Shown: one piece after another, positions 20,211-29,832 of the stretch
How positions within the stretch are numbered: the first letter of the stretch is position 1
Layout of the letters: each line of letters starts with the position of its first letter
Assembly (NCBI RefSeq): GCF_003001695.1
Contig: NZ_PVYX01000002.1
Location: forward strand, 1 to 64,000
From: Flagellimonas meridianipacifica
GTDB taxonomy: Bacteria > Bacteroidota > Bacteroidia > Flavobacteriales > Flavobacteriaceae
Reading direction: 5' to 3'
Length of the DNA: 64,000 nucleotides
The notes under the pieces: generated by a model
The model's input: the letters and a program-made list of their open reading frames with translations, nothing else
Database searches by the model: none
Told to the model about the DNA's origin: nothing
Translations under genes and position numbers: made by a program

Positions 20211-20235
20211 TAAAAACTTATTTAAAAAGAAAACA

Positions 20236-20745
20236 ATGGAAATTATTAAAACAAACAATACAATAGAAAAAAACAAGGAATACAAAAAACTAGGATTCAC
20301 TTATCTGGAAACTGCAGAAATAGTAGTGCATCTCAACACCTTATTAGCCAATTATCAAGTGTTTTACAACAAACTCAGAAATTTTCACTGGAATGTCGAG
20401 GGGCCAGAGTTTTTTGAGCTTCATGAACAATTTGAAAATGAATATAATGAGGTGAAAAAGAATATCGACACATTGGCAGAGCGCATTCGGGTATTTGGAA
20501 TAAAACCCAATTTTACATTGAGGAAGAGCTTAGAACTTGCAGAAATCAAAGAATCAGAAAGAGAAAGAACAGCTTTGGAAATGGTAAAAGAAGTTATTAA
20601 AGACTTTGAAATTTTACATGATAATATGATTTCTGCGGTAGGAGCTTCATTGGACACAGGAGACATTGCTACGGAACAAATGTTGACCGATTTTTTAAGA
20701 AGATTGGAAAAAAGAAATTGGATGTTCACTTCTTTCTTAAAATAG
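20236..20745 (+). CDS. dps: Dps-family ferritin-like protein
   Basis: 169 residues. The ferroxidase ligands of Dps appear in register: His51 and His63 (NFHWNVEGPEFFELH), Asp78 and Glu82. These proteins form 12-mers that oxidise and store iron and shield DNA during starvation or peroxide stress. There is a Lys/Asn-rich N-terminal tail but no long DNA-binding extension. A secreted protein gene follows after 35 bases and is likely co-transcribed. The leader has three inverted repeats (20103-20210). Confidence 0.95.
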   Translation: MEIIKTNNTIEKNKEYKKLGFTYLETAEIVVHLNTLLANYQVFYNKLRNFHWNVEGPEFFELHEQFENEYNEVKKNIDTLAERIRVFGIKPNFTLRKSLELAEIKESERERTALEMVKEVIKDFEILHDNMISAVGASLDTGDIATEQMLTDFLRRLEKRNWMFTSFLK

Positions 20746-20780
20746 AAAGTTTGCTTAAACGCCAAGTAAAAGAATTAATA

Positions 20781-21263
20781 ATGAAAAAAATAGTGATGAG
20801 AAATATTATAACGATGTTAAGCCTGACATTGATGACTGCTTCTACATATGCGCAAGTTGGTAATCAAGGCTCAATGAATGCAACAATACATAAAACTTTT
20901 TCCATTGAAAAAGATGGTACTGAAATCCAATACAATGTAAAGGTAATGGAACATAGAAGGTATCCTATGAAGTGGAACAAAACGGATAAAGGTGATATCA
21001 ATCAAGGCCATAAATATGAAGCGGCCAAGGTTACCAAATTAATAGCTATTGATAAAAATAACGATAATCAATATGAGCAATACTTTGTGTTAAAGTATAG
21101 AAAGTCGATTTCAGATGAGTTTCAAGTAGTGCCGACCAAAGGCGGATTTGCAGTTAAAGTTGATGACAAAACTTTAAAGCTAATAGAAAAAGAAGGGATT
21201 TACTTCATTAACAACAAGGATGAAGACTTTTTTAGTATTGAAGAATTTAGAGAACTAGGATAG
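20781..21263 (+). CDS. Small secreted protein of unknown function
   Basis: 160 residues from the ATG at 20781, which directly begins a signal peptide ending STYAQ; the frame is open further upstream but those codons overlap the dps end and lack sense. The mature protein is lysine-rich, with no Cys or known motif that I recognise. It sits 35 bases after dps with no terminator between, so expression is probably linked to Dps. Confidence 0.75.
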   Translation: MKKIVMRNIITMLSLTLMTASTYAQVGNQGSMNATIHKTFSIEKDGTEIQYNVKVMEHRRYPMKWNKTDKGDINQGHKYEAAKVTKLIAIDKNNDNQYEQYFVLKYRKSISDEFQVVPTKGGFAVKVDDKTLKLIEKEGIYFINNKDEDFFSIEEFRELG

Positions 21264-21294
21264 TTTTCCGTTTTCGTTTTTTGATTGATGAATT

Positions 21295-21319
21295 AGCCGT
21301 GTATAGACACGGCTTTTTC
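21295..21319 (+). terminator. Terminator of the dps operon
   Basis: Perfect 8-base stem AGCCGTGT / ACACGGCT, loop ATAG, then TTTTT. Confidence 0.9.
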
Positions 21320-21323
21320 ATTT

Positions 21324-21353
21324 AAAAAAGAAAGCCGGAAGATTTCTCCCGGC
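21324..21353 (-). terminator. Terminator of the lamin-tail lipoprotein gene
   Basis: On the minus strand GCCGGGA...TCTTCCGGC is followed by TTTCTTTTTT. It lies back to back with the dps-operon terminator. Confidence 0.8.
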
Positions 21354-21397
21354 CCTCGATCAACTAAAGCATCTAAAATACTCCGAAACACTAATTC

Positions 21398-23770
21398 TTA
21401 TTGTGGTTGGATGTCCACACGTACCAAGTTGTATCCTCCTCTAGGGTCTTGGAGGTAGACTACACCTGGAGCACTGTTTATGGTACCTTTTCCAAATTGG
21501 ACATCTGTTAGGGAAGCCTGTCTGCGGATAGTGGTATTGTCATCTGAAGGACCTTGATTTGGACCAGCCTGTCTAGGCGCCTGGTAAATTCCAAATCCAA
21601 CAGGTTCGTCTTCTTCAGTACCTGCATCAAAAAGATATGCTTCATCACTCTCTCCGGTACCAGAAAAGGGTACACCAGCATCGTTAAATAATGCAACTCC
21701 GTCATTGTTGTAGCTAATGAACCAGTCGTTGGTTTGAACTAACATGGTACCGATTCCCAGTTTATAATCTTGACCTTGGGGAACTTCAATAGTGAAGGTC
21801 AAATCCTCTCCAGGACCAATAGGAGCAGTTTGCTCACTGGCAGCTACAGGTAAGCCAAGATTTTCAAAGTAAGAAACGGCAACGTCGTTGTTTCCATCCT
21901 CAGCTAATTCTTCAAGTCCACTTTCTGGATTTGCGGTGGCACCTTGGGTAAAGAATGGGTCACTATCCGTATTGAAGGCATAGACCAAGCCGGGAGAAAA
22001 AACGCTAAGTGTGGAAGATAATCTCAAAGGAGCCCCTTGGGAACCAGTTTCATTGAACCAATCATACAAAGGACCTGGATTTCCATCTTCGGCAATTGCC
22101 TCGAGTCCAACACCTCTATCTTCAGTTCCTAAAGTAAACAATGGCTCGGGCAGGGCATGAAGCACTGCGATACCTGGAGTAACCACAAATCCATTTGTAG
22201 AACTTGCTGGTTTGCTTGGGTCTGGCGTGTTGATAGCAGTTATTGTCAATGTGAAAGTTCCTGCAGATTGTCCATCACCTGGCTTATACGTAATGTATGC
22301 CGTGAGGTAAAAATCACCTCGAACTCCTCGGTTGACCGCTCTTACCAATGTATTTGGGTCTGCTGGACCCACATTGGCGCCGGCAGGAGGAAAGTAAGAT
22401 GGCTCATTGTCTATCTCGGTTCCCAAATCATAAAGAATTAGCTCACTGGCTATATCCACACCATTAAGTGGAGAATCGTTTGGATATAAATCGATTCCAG
22501 CTAAATCTTCAGGAGCCAAGAACCAGTCATTGCTGTTTCCCATCATAGTAACGGGCGTCAGTTTTGTTCCTCGAACAGCTTGGAATGTGATTTCATACGA
22601 ATCCCCGTTTTGAGTCAAAGGACCAGGGCTTCCTGTTCTTGAATTCTCATTTAATATATGTACGTTCAAATAGTTGATAACGTTGCTTATGGTTACATTG
22701 AATGTAGTTGTGGCATTTTGTGTATCGTTGGCAAGTCCCAAAGAAGGGTTGATTTCTTGATTCCAATCTGTGGAAGCGTCTCCCTCGCCATCGTATTCAA
22801 TACTGGCGCTACTGAGGGTAACGGTTGGAACGTAATCATTAGCGGTCCAAATACCGGCTTCTACGGCAACATTCTCACGGGGACTTCCTCCAGCACCCCA
22901 TTGAACAAAATCGACGATGGCATCCGCGCTGCCAAACGCGTTATTTGAGTAAAGTCCCAAACCGCCGGCAACATCGGGCATAGCATAAGGCACCACTAAG
23001 AACCCTCCAGCCTCTAACTGAAGATTGCCACTTTCTGGGGTTACATTGCCCAATTGTACATAAGTACCTGGGCCTAGGCACAACCAGTAGCTACTTAAAT
23101 CAACGGCAACTTCACCGTTGTTGTAGATTTCTACCAAATCGTCACTAGCGTATTGTACCTCATTTAAAACAATGCTACGCCTAAGTTCTGCAGGCATCGT
23201 CAAGACGTTTTCAGCACCAAAAGTGACTGTCGTAGTTTCAGACCAGTTTGCAACACCAGTACCTTCACCATCGAAAATAATACTGTAGTTCTCGTTTCCG
23301 CGTACTGGCACAAATTCACCTGCGGTCCAGATTCCAGCTTCAACGGCAACATTCTCACGGGGACTTCCGGCAGCACCCCATTGGACAAAATCCGCAAGGG
23401 TGGAAGCATCTCCAAATCCGGAGTTATCCACGTACAGGCCAAGACCACCTTCGGCATTTGGCATGTCATAAGAAACCACCAAATACTCTCCAGGGCCTAG
23501 GTTAGTATTACCTTGTGTTTCTAGGTCTCCAATCTGGCGATAAGTGCCCGGGCCAAGACATAGGAAATAACCGCTCAGGTCAACATCTACTTCACCGTTG
23601 TTGAAAATCTCAACACGGTTGCCCAAGTACTCCACCTCGTTGAGCACAACAGAGGCTTCTCCCGTGGGGTTAGGTTCAATAGGGTCAGGAGTGTCCCCCA
23701 CAAAATCATCTTCAGAACAAGAGGCTAACAGTAGGGTTAAGACTGCGGCCTTCAAAACATTTCTTTTCAT
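21398..23770 (-). CDS. Surface lipoprotein with two lamin-tail and two spondin-like domains
   Basis: 790 residues. The lipobox LLLASC places the lipid Cys at residue 18, and SEDD right after it resembles the Bacteroidota lipoprotein export signal for surface display. Two lamin-tail domains follow (about 39-188 and 198-348) with VLNEVEY / VLNEVQY starts and repeated ENVAVEAGIWTA; they align with a 160-residue period. The rest holds two spondin-like domains: the first about 357-560, the second to the end, with GLEAIAEDGNPGPL and GLEELAEDGNN marks. Such domains suggest adhesion or matrix binding outside the cell. No partner gene is evident; tRNA-Val and queD lie upstream. Confidence 0.88.
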   Translation of the reverse strand: MKRNVLKAAVLTLLLASCSEDDFVGDTPDPIEPNPTGEASVVLNEVEYLGNRVEIFNNGEVDVDLSGYFLCLGPGTYRQIGDLETQGNTNLGPGEYLVVSYDMPNAEGGLGLYVDNSGFGDASTLADFVQWGAAGSPRENVAVEAGIWTAGEFVPVRGNENYSIIFDGEGTGVANWSETTTVTFGAENVLTMPAELRRSIVLNEVQYASDDLVEIYNNGEVAVDLSSYWLCLGPGTYVQLGNVTPESGNLQLEAGGFLVVPYAMPDVAGGLGLYSNNAFGSADAIVDFVQWGAGGSPRENVAVEAGIWTANDYVPTVTLSSASIEYDGEGDASTDWNQEINPSLGLANDTQNATTTFNVTISNVINYLNVHILNENSRTGSPGPLTQNGDSYEITFQAVRGTKLTPVTMMGNSNDWFLAPEDLAGIDLYPNDSPLNGVDIASELILYDLGTEIDNEPSYFPPAGANVGPADPNTLVRAVNRGVRGDFYLTAYITYKPGDGQSAGTFTLTITAINTPDPSKPASSTNGFVVTPGIAVLHALPEPLFTLGTEDRGVGLEAIAEDGNPGPLYDWFNETGSQGAPLRLSSTLSVFSPGLVYAFNTDSDPFFTQGATANPESGLEELAEDGNNDVAVSYFENLGLPVAASEQTAPIGPGEDLTFTIEVPQGQDYKLGIGTMLVQTNDWFISYNNDGVALFNDAGVPFSGTGESDEAYLFDAGTEEDEPVGFGIYQAPRQAGPNQGPSDDNTTIRRQASLTDVQFGKGTINSAPGVVYLQDPRGGYNLVRVDIQPQ
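22720..23660 (-). repeat. Internal tandem duplication (lamin-tail domains)
   Basis: Two coding copies offset by 480 bp within the lipoprotein gene. Short blocks are nearly identical at the DNA level, for example the stretch coding ENVAVEAGIWTA near 22840-22890 and 23320-23370, so the duplication is recent or under gene conversion. Confidence 0.8.
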
Positions 23771-23965
23771 AATAATTTTAGATTTTTAAAAAGTTAATTG
23801 TGAAAAATTTGTTCTGTTTTTTGGTTGCTGCCACAAATGAACAATGGAAGTAGTGCTTAAGACCAAAAAAAGTATGGGAAGGGGAAAATATGGGTTTAAA
23901 AAGGAATTTTTTAAGCCCGGCAAATGCAACATTTAGGAAGAAAAGAAATAGATGTGTTTAAATAG

Positions 23966-23998
23966 GAAAGGGCTCCGACCAATAAAGAGAAGGAGCCC
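23966..23998 (-). terminator. Terminator after tRNA-Val(GAC)
   Basis: Perfect 7-base arms GGGCTCC (23970-23976) and GGAGCCC (23992-23998); read on the minus strand a short T-rich stretch follows. It closes the queD-tRNA unit. Confidence 0.7.
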
Positions 23999-24005
23999 AA
24001 TTACG

Positions 24006-24080
24006 TGGGATATACTGGATTCGAACCAGTGACCTCTGCCCTGTCAAGGCAGCGCTCTAAACCAACTGAGCTAATATCCC
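24006..24080 (-). tRNA. tRNA-Val (anticodon GAC)
   Basis: 75 bases on the minus strand. Acceptor GGGATAT/ATATCCC, anticodon stem CTGCC/GGCAG around TTGACAG, and T arm with GGTTCGAAT. The anticodon is GAC, which reads valine codon GUC; tRNA-Asp would have GTC. It starts 30 bases after the queD stop on the same strand. Confidence 0.95.
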
Positions 24081-24110
24081 ATAAATAAGTGCCGCAATAT
24101 CGGAAATTTG

Positions 24111-24521
24111 TTACCAATCTCCATACTCCGCCGAATTCTTTTGGGTTTCATGAAGTGTAATATGAAGTAAATGACCTTGCGGTAGTTTAGGTTTTAGAAT
24201 GTCATAAATCACTTTTACAAAATATTCCGTAGTAGGGAATAAGTTTTCGAATTCTGGACAATCCTCATTTAAATTCTTATGGTCAAAACGGGCTTCAATC
24301 TCATTTTTAATCAAAGCACCCAAGTCTGCCAAATCCATTACAAAACCGGTATCGGTATTTATTTCTCCCCTTACCCGGACTTCTAGGTCGAAATTATGGC
24401 CATGATAATTGGGACTATTGCATTTTCCGAATACCTCAATATTCTTTTCGTCGCTCCAATTGGGATTATGCAATCTATGTGCTGCATTAAAATGGGCTTT
24501 TCTGCAAATTGTGGCAATCAT
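24111..24521 (-). CDS. queD: 6-carboxy-5,6,7,8-tetrahydropterin synthase
   Basis: 136 residues. The zinc ligands are the His of NAAHRL and the pair in YHGHNFDLEV, with Cys of GKCNSPNYHGH as the catalytic thiol and Glu/Asp/His in the later DHKNLN and TLHETQ motifs. It makes 6-carboxytetrahydropterin from dihydroneopterin triphosphate for queuosine and deazapurine synthesis. The 6-pyruvoyl relative is less likely in a bacterium of this group. tRNA-Val follows directly. Confidence 0.92.
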   Translation of the reverse strand: MIATICRKAHFNAAHRLHNPNWSDEKNIEVFGKCNSPNYHGHNFDLEVRVRGEINTDTGFVMDLADLGALIKNEIEARFDHKNLNEDCPEFENLFPTTEYFVKVIYDILKPKLPQGHLLHITLHETQKNSAEYGDW

Positions 24522-24598
24522 ACCAAATGTTTTTTGGGACTGCGAATTTAATCATCTAAGCAGTGAAAACCTACATACGGCTTTACAAAACGGGAGAG

Positions 24599-25297
24599 TT
24601 AACGTTTTTCAACATAATAATTTAAAATTGCGATAAGGTTTTCCTGTATATCAAATTTTAATCCTTCCTTTTTTGCAAACTTGAGGACTTCTGGGCCATG
24701 ATTTCCAAAAAAAGTCTTGATTTTCTTTTTGTTTTTTGGTATTTGTAAAAGGTAGTCGATACCATCATCAACGTAGTCTACGTAATATGAATCATTCATT
24801 TTTTTGAAAACAGCAGGGACTTCTGGTTCGTAGCTACTTTTCGCAGGTTTGGCCGGTACGAACTTAATACGCTCCCTTTTATACAAGGAGTAGGCTTGAG
24901 TTACCTTAATTTCTTCTAGAAATAGTCTCTGTAAATCTCCAGATTCATTGATAATCGTATTGGAGACAAATATTTGGTTTGAGTCGTCGGTTAAAACAAT
25001 TCTATAATCCCTAGTAGGAGATAAACCCATGATTTCTTGATCATTTTCCTTGAACTCCATGATATTGTCAACCAAATCAAATCGAATGGGATATAGTTTT
25101 TCCAGTTCATTGATTTTTGAAGGAGTAAAATTATCGTTTAGGTATTTTGTACCCTCAGCATTGTTGTATTTAGGATTATTTACATTGACAAAAAATGAGA
25201 TATCATCAAATGAGCTGATGTTGTTTTGGGCGATTTGTCCTTGAAGTGAACATGTAATAAAAATGAACGATAGGAAGATACCGAATGTATTTTTCAT
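24599..25297 (-). CDS. Exported protein of unknown function
   Basis: 232 residues from the ATG at 25297, which begins a signal peptide ending SLQGQ; the longer open frame before it reads through the upstream terminator and is unlikely. The mature protein is rich in Lys, Asp and Tyr with no motif that I recognise. It follows the susCD terminator and precedes queD with a 77-bp gap. Confidence 0.75.
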   Translation of the reverse strand: MKNTFGIFLSFIFITCSLQGQIAQNNISSFDDISFFVNVNNPKYNNAEGTKYLNDNFTPSKINELEKLYPIRFDLVDNIMEFKENDQEIMGLSPTRDYRIVLTDDSNQIFVSNTIINESGDLQRLFLEEIKVTQAYSLYKRERIKFVPAKPAKSSYEPEVPAVFKKMNDSYYVDYVDDGIDYLLQIPKNKKKIKTFFGNHGPEVLKFAKKEGLKFDIQENLIAILNYYVEKR

Positions 25298-25320
25298 GGT
25301 ATAAAGATTACCGTTAAAGT

Positions 25321-25358
25321 AAAATACCACTGCCCTATACTTTAGACAGTGGTATTTT
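25321..25358 (-). terminator. Terminator of the susCD operon
   Basis: 12-base arms AAAATACCACTG and CAGTGGTATTTT with a 14-base loop. The arms are A/T at their ends so it can also act in the other direction. Confidence 0.85.
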
Positions 25359-25374
25359 GTGGCTATGATCAATC

Positions 25375-26796
25375 TTAAAAACTACCTGGGTTTTGGGTAA
25401 TATTTGGATTGTTTACGATTTCGTCGTCAATAATAGGAAAAATGACTTTGTTTGCTCCAGGAGCAGACTCCGGACCACCTCCTGGTCTTAAATTCAAGTT
25501 GTTTCGCAATAAGTCCATTCTGCGATGCCCTTCAAAACAAAGTTCTTTTCTGCGTTCCAAAGCAATGGCGTCCAAATCCACAGTCCCCAAATCGCCTAAC
25601 CCTGCTCTATTGCGCAACATATTGATATCGTTGAGCGGGGTGTCGCCCACGGAGGAACCATTTCTAAAATTGGCTTCAGCACGAATAAGATACATTTCAG
25701 TAATTCTTAGTTCCATGCCGTCAGAAGCGTTGTTTACAATGTCTGGATATTTGGTGGTGAAGAAGGTATCATTCCCTCCTGCGTCTGAAGCCGCTTGGGA
25801 AAGCTCATCAAATCTCCTATCACCGGGTTCCGCAGCAAAAGCATCAATTAAATCTTGACTGAATGGTGCATCACCACGTCCTCCAGGTGCTGGGTTGAAA
25901 AAGTTTACATATACTTCATCAGAACCTGGAACTGATTCATCTTGAGGACCATCGGTTGGGGTATTTATGACCACAAAAATATGCTCACTTGATGTAGGGT
26001 TATCGTCATAAAAATCATAATTTGCAGCAAGGGAATATTCCCCGGAAGTAATCACTTGATTGGCAAAATCTGCTGCCTCGGTCCATTGTTCCCGAAGTAA
26101 ATAAAGACGAGCCAACAATGCTCTTGCTGCTCCAGACTCTGCCCTTTCCCCGTTATCCGCTGGAAGGGAGGCTATAGCATCCAAAAGATCTTGTTCAATA
26201 AAGGAATGTACTTGATTAACCGTAGAACGTTCCAATTGGAATTCTGAAATGTCTCCTCCCTCAAATGGCATTGCTATGATCGGTACTCCTAGATTGGATC
26301 CTCCATTAAACTGAAATGGCTGGGCAAAATGATTTACTAACCTTAAATAGGTAAGTGCCCTTAAAAATTTGGCTTCGCCAACGAATCGTGCTTTATCAGC
26401 TTCAGTTAAACCTGTGACATCTTCTGTGCTCACATCCGGAAGGTTTACAATGATGTTGTTGGCAGCTCCAATTAGCTCATAAGCGTCAATCCAAATATTA
26501 TCTATTGATCCATTCGTTGCCAAGGTCTCAAATTGATCTATATCCTGAAGTGCTGGAAAACTTCCGACGAAGTTTACGTTATCGGACATAAATTCCGATA
26601 TCAATTGTGGCATACCGTTGAGGTCGCCACTTTGGTTTTTACTATAAATCCCTACAACGGCACCATTAATGGTTGCTAGACTTCCAAAAACTGTATTGGA
26701 CGCTACATTATCTTCTGGCACCACATTGAGTTGATCTTCGCATGAAAAAGTGAAACAAAGACCAAGAATTAATGCTATTATTTTTATCGTTTTCAT
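25375..26796 (-). CDS. SusD/RagB-family nutrient-binding lipoprotein
   Basis: 473 residues. Lipobox FTFSC with Cys19, then EDQLNVVPED as in SusD family members. The N-terminal SusD-like helical region and the C-terminal RagB/SusD domain (YLIRAEANFR, LLRNNLNLRPG) are complete. It caps the SusC pore from outside the cell and binds the substrate. It starts 12 bases after the susC stop. No glycoside hydrolase, peptidase or sulfatase lies nearby, so the substrate cannot be read from context. Confidence 0.95.
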   Translation of the reverse strand: MKTIKIIALILGLCFTFSCEDQLNVVPEDNVASNTVFGSLATINGAVVGIYSKNQSGDLNGMPQLISEFMSDNVNFVGSFPALQDIDQFETLATNGSIDNIWIDAYELIGAANNIIVNLPDVSTEDVTGLTEADKARFVGEAKFLRALTYLRLVNHFAQPFQFNGGSNLGVPIIAMPFEGGDISEFQLERSTVNQVHSFIEQDLLDAIASLPADNGERAESGAARALLARLYLLREQWTEAADFANQVITSGEYSLAANYDFYDDNPTSSEHIFVVINTPTDGPQDESVPGSDEVYVNFFNPAPGGRGDAPFSQDLIDAFAAEPGDRRFDELSQAASDAGGNDTFFTTKYPDIVNNASDGMELRITEMYLIRAEANFRNGSSVGDTPLNDINMLRNRAGLGDLGTVDLDAIALERRKELCFEGHRRMDLLRNNLNLRPGGGPESAPGANKVIFPIIDDEIVNNPNITQNPGSF

Positions 26797-26808
26797 ATTT
26801 CCTTTTTT

Positions 26809-29800
26809 TTAGAATGTTAACCTTGCTCCGAATGAATACAGTTTGGCTTGGGGAGCAGTGAAAAATGACTCTCCTTGGAATAGTGGGTCAATATCATCAG
26901 TTACCTCGGGATCAATTCCGTCCATTTCGTCCGCTTTTATGGTCAGTAGGTTGGTTCCCGTTAAGTAAAATCGCACACCCGTAAAGAGGCCACCTAGCCT
27001 ATCCAAAGCGGATTGAGGTAAATTGTATCCTAGAGTCACATTCTTAATTCTTAAGTAAGAAGCATCCAATTGTTGCTGTGAAGACCTTTGATTAAATAGG
27101 TCAAAGGTGGAACTATTGGGACTAGGCAAAAATGCATTGTCACCTGGTTGCCTCCAAAAATTTAAGTTTTGTCTTCTAACGTTCACAATACCGCCAATGG
27201 CGTCATTTCCGTCTGCGAATCGAAGACCATCTATGACAACCTCATTTCCGTAGGAATAATTCATCAATACGGATAAATCAAAACCTTTATATGTAAATGT
27301 ATTGGTCATACCCCCTGAAAAATCCGGAAGCGGACTCCCCGTAACAACACGGTCTCCTGAGCCTGGATTATTGGTTATATTTCCATTTACATCCAGCCAT
27401 TCTGCATCGCCCGTCTGAGGATTAATACCAACATATCTGATTAGGAAAAAGTTGTTCAATGACTCTCCTTCAATAGCTCTTTGAATTGGGCCATCAATAA
27501 TTCTTCTACCCTGAGGGTCCGTTGCAGCATCTTCGTTAAGAGCCAAGACCTCATTATCTATGGTTGTTAGGTTGAAGTTGGTTCTCCATTCAAAGTTCTC
27601 CGTACGAACATTCACCGTGCTCAACTCAAACTCCCAACCTCTGTTTTCCATTTCTCCAACGTTTCGGCTTATGCTATTGAATCCGGTACCCGGAGGAAGA
27701 ATTTGGTTCAGTAAAAGATCGCTGGTAGTCTTTTTGAAGTAGGCCATATTGAAATTCACACGCCCGTTCAAAAATGTAGACTTCAAGCCGATATCCAAAG
27801 TTTCACTTTCTTCCCATTTAAGGTCAGGATTTGCGGGCCTTCGTGCTGGAACCACCCCTGATTCTCCATTGTAATCGCCAAAACCTCCTGCATTGAACAA
27901 CCCTAACGATGGGAACGTGCCTAGTCTATCATTACCGACTGTACCAATACTTGCCCTGAAGGATAGATAGTCAAAAAAGTTCAGATCCTGAATAAAAGAT
28001 TCTTCAGATAATACCCAACCTGCGGCAGCAGACCAGAAATACCCAAAGCGGTTATTTGCTCCAAATCGAGAAGAACCATCACGTCTTATGGAACCTTCTA
28101 CCAAATATTTGCCCTTGTAATCATAAGATACCCTTGAGAAGAGTCCGAAGAGTCGTGAAGGGAAACGGTCACCGTTGAGCACTTGAGGAGTAGCACCAGA
28201 ACCAAGATTTCTTAAATCATCAGTCAGAAATCCGGTTGAGGACACATTGGACCGGGTCCTTAAGGTCTCTTCGTAGTTAAGACCTGCTAACACAGTCAGG
28301 GTGTGATCATTATTAAAAGTATTTGAATAATTGATTGTTTGGTTTGTCAGCCAACGGTCTTCATTCACCCAAATCTGTTGGGCCAAACCTCCTGGTGTGT
28401 TGAACTCGGCTTGTCTAACGAACTCCTCTAGGTTCAATTTGTCAATACCAAACTCAGACCGCCAGGTAAGTCCAGGTAGTGGGGTTATCTCAGTAAAGGC
28501 GTTTCCAATTACCCGGAACGTTTTTACTTCATCGGTATTCAATGCCACCCTTGCGAAAATATTGGGGATAAATGAACCTGATTGAACAAAGTTCCCTTCA
28601 TCATCAAAAGCGGGGACCACGGGGCTTTGTAAAAAAGCAGTGGTAAACGGTGCATTGATGTTGTTTTCAATACCCACACGATTTAGGCGGTTATTGGTAA
28701 TCCCAAGGTTCATACCTGCCTTTAGCCAGTCGTTTACCTGGGTGTCTATGTTTATCCGAGCACCTGCTCTTTGCTGGTCATTTCCGATGATAAAGCCCTC
28801 AGTATCCTGAAAATCAAGCCCAAAGAAAAAAGAAGTTTTTTCACTACCTCCTCGCGCACCGAGGTTATAATTTTGGGAAATTCCTGTCCGTTGAACTCCT
28901 CCAAGCCAATCCGTCCCTCCAGAACCAATGGCTCCAAGACCAAGGTCCTCGGGAGAAACGAAGACTCCTCCATTTTGGATAGTGGCTATATCGGATTTGA
29001 ATTGTCTGAATTCATCAGCAGTTAAGATGTCAGGAACGTCAGTGGATTGCGAAAACTGAGTACTAACATCCAAAGTGACTGTGGTATTCTCCCCTTTTCT
29101 ACCTCTTTTGGTAGTGATTAGGATAACCCCATTGGCACCTCTGGATCCATAAATGGAGGTTGCACCCGCATCTTTAAGGACAGTTAGGGATTCTATATCA
29201 TTTGGATTTACAAAGGAAAGCGGATTTATTCCGGTATTACCACCTCTATTAAGGGTGTTGCCAGCAGTATCCGTGATTGGAACTCCATCAATTACGATTA
29301 AGGGTTGACTACCCGAGTTTATGGAATTCACACCTCTCACTCGAATAACCGCCGCCGAACCGAGAACCCCCGATGCATTTACAATTTGGGTACCTGCGGA
29401 TTGGCCTTGCAGCAATTGATCGGCTGAAACCACCTGTAGGTTTTCGATAGCTTCTTGCTTAACAATACCCACATTTTGGATGATTTTACGTTCTTCCTGG
29501 TTACCATAACCAATTACTACGACCTCTTGTAGTGCTTGGGCATCTTCCTCCATCTGTAAATCGATTACGTTTGAGGCACCTATGGTTCTTCTTTCTGATT
29601 TCTGCCCCAAATAGGTAAAAAGAAGCACTTGCCCCACATTTCCAGTAATGGCATAGTTTCCGTCAAAATCGGTCTGCGTTCCGTTCGACGTTCCTTCCAC
29701 CACAATATTCACTCCGGGTAGTGGAACCCCAGTTTGGTCAATCACTGTACCAGTAATTGTTTTTTCTTGGGACATAGCTACCGTTGTCAGCAGTAGCATG

Positions 29801-29832
29801 AAAAGTGTCCCAAACAGTTTCTGTACTTTCAT
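26809..29832 (-). CDS. SusC/RagA-family TonB-linked outer membrane transporter
   Basis: 1007 residues. Signal peptide to about 22, carboxypeptidase-D-like domain (about 24-100, TGTVIDQTGVPLPGVNI), plug with the SusC mark TSIYGSRGANGVI (about 225), then a long beta-barrel ending in an aromatic strand (FGARLTF). It imports a large nutrient across the outer membrane using TonB energy. It pairs with the SusD gene downstream. Unlike many SusC proteins it carries no anti-sigma-binding (STN) domain, so control may lie with the AraC-type regulator encoded 400 bp upstream. Confidence 0.96.
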   Translation of the reverse strand: MKVQKLFGTLFMLLLTTVAMSQEKTITGTVIDQTGVPLPGVNIVVEGTSNGTQTDFDGNYAITGNVGQVLLFTYLGQKSERRTIGASNVIDLQMEEDAQALQEVVVIGYGNQEERKIIQNVGIVKQEAIENLQVVSADQLLQGQSAGTQIVNASGVLGSAAVIRVRGVNSINSGSQPLIVIDGVPITDTAGNTLNRGGNTGINPLSFVNPNDIESLTVLKDAGATSIYGSRGANGVILITTKRGRKGENTTVTLDVSTQFSQSTDVPDILTADEFRQFKSDIATIQNGGVFVSPEDLGLGAIGSGGTDWLGGVQRTGISQNYNLGARGGSEKTSFFFGLDFQDTEGFIIGNDQQRAGARINIDTQVNDWLKAGMNLGITNNRLNRVGIENNINAPFTTAFLQSPVVPAFDDEGNFVQSGSFIPNIFARVALNTDEVKTFRVIGNAFTEITPLPGLTWRSEFGIDKLNLEEFVRQAEFNTPGGLAQQIWVNEDRWLTNQTINYSNTFNNDHTLTVLAGLNYEETLRTRSNVSSTGFLTDDLRNLGSGATPQVLNGDRFPSRLFGLFSRVSYDYKGKYLVEGSIRRDGSSRFGANNRFGYFWSAAAGWVLSEESFIQDLNFFDYLSFRASIGTVGNDRLGTFPSLGLFNAGGFGDYNGESGVVPARRPANPDLKWEESETLDIGLKSTFLNGRVNFNMAYFKKTTSDLLLNQILPPGTGFNSISRNVGEMENRGWEFELSTVNVRTENFEWRTNFNLTTIDNEVLALNEDAATDPQGRRIIDGPIQRAIEGESLNNFFLIRYVGINPQTGDAEWLDVNGNITNNPGSGDRVVTGSPLPDFSGGMTNTFTYKGFDLSVLMNYSYGNEVVIDGLRFADGNDAIGGIVNVRRQNLNFWRQPGDNAFLPSPNSSTFDLFNQRSSQQQLDASYLRIKNVTLGYNLPQSALDRLGGLFTGVRFYLTGTNLLTIKADEMDGIDPEVTDDIDPLFQGESFFTAPQAKLYSFGARLTF

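Noticed and set aside
20718-20780. A longer start for the secreted protein after dps
   Set aside because: The extra codons overlap the dps end in another frame, and the ATG at 20781 starts a clean signal peptide.
22720-23660. The 480-bp repeat as a CRISPR-like or mobile repeat
   Set aside because: Both copies are in frame within one gene and encode lamin-tail domains.
24006-24080. Reading the minus-strand tRNA as tRNA-Asp because of its GAC
   Set aside because: GAC is the anticodon, which reads the valine codon GUC; tRNA-Asp has anticodon GTC.
25298-25372. A longer start for the exported protein at 24599-25297
   Set aside because: The extension runs through the susCD terminator stem; the ATG at 25297 begins the signal peptide.
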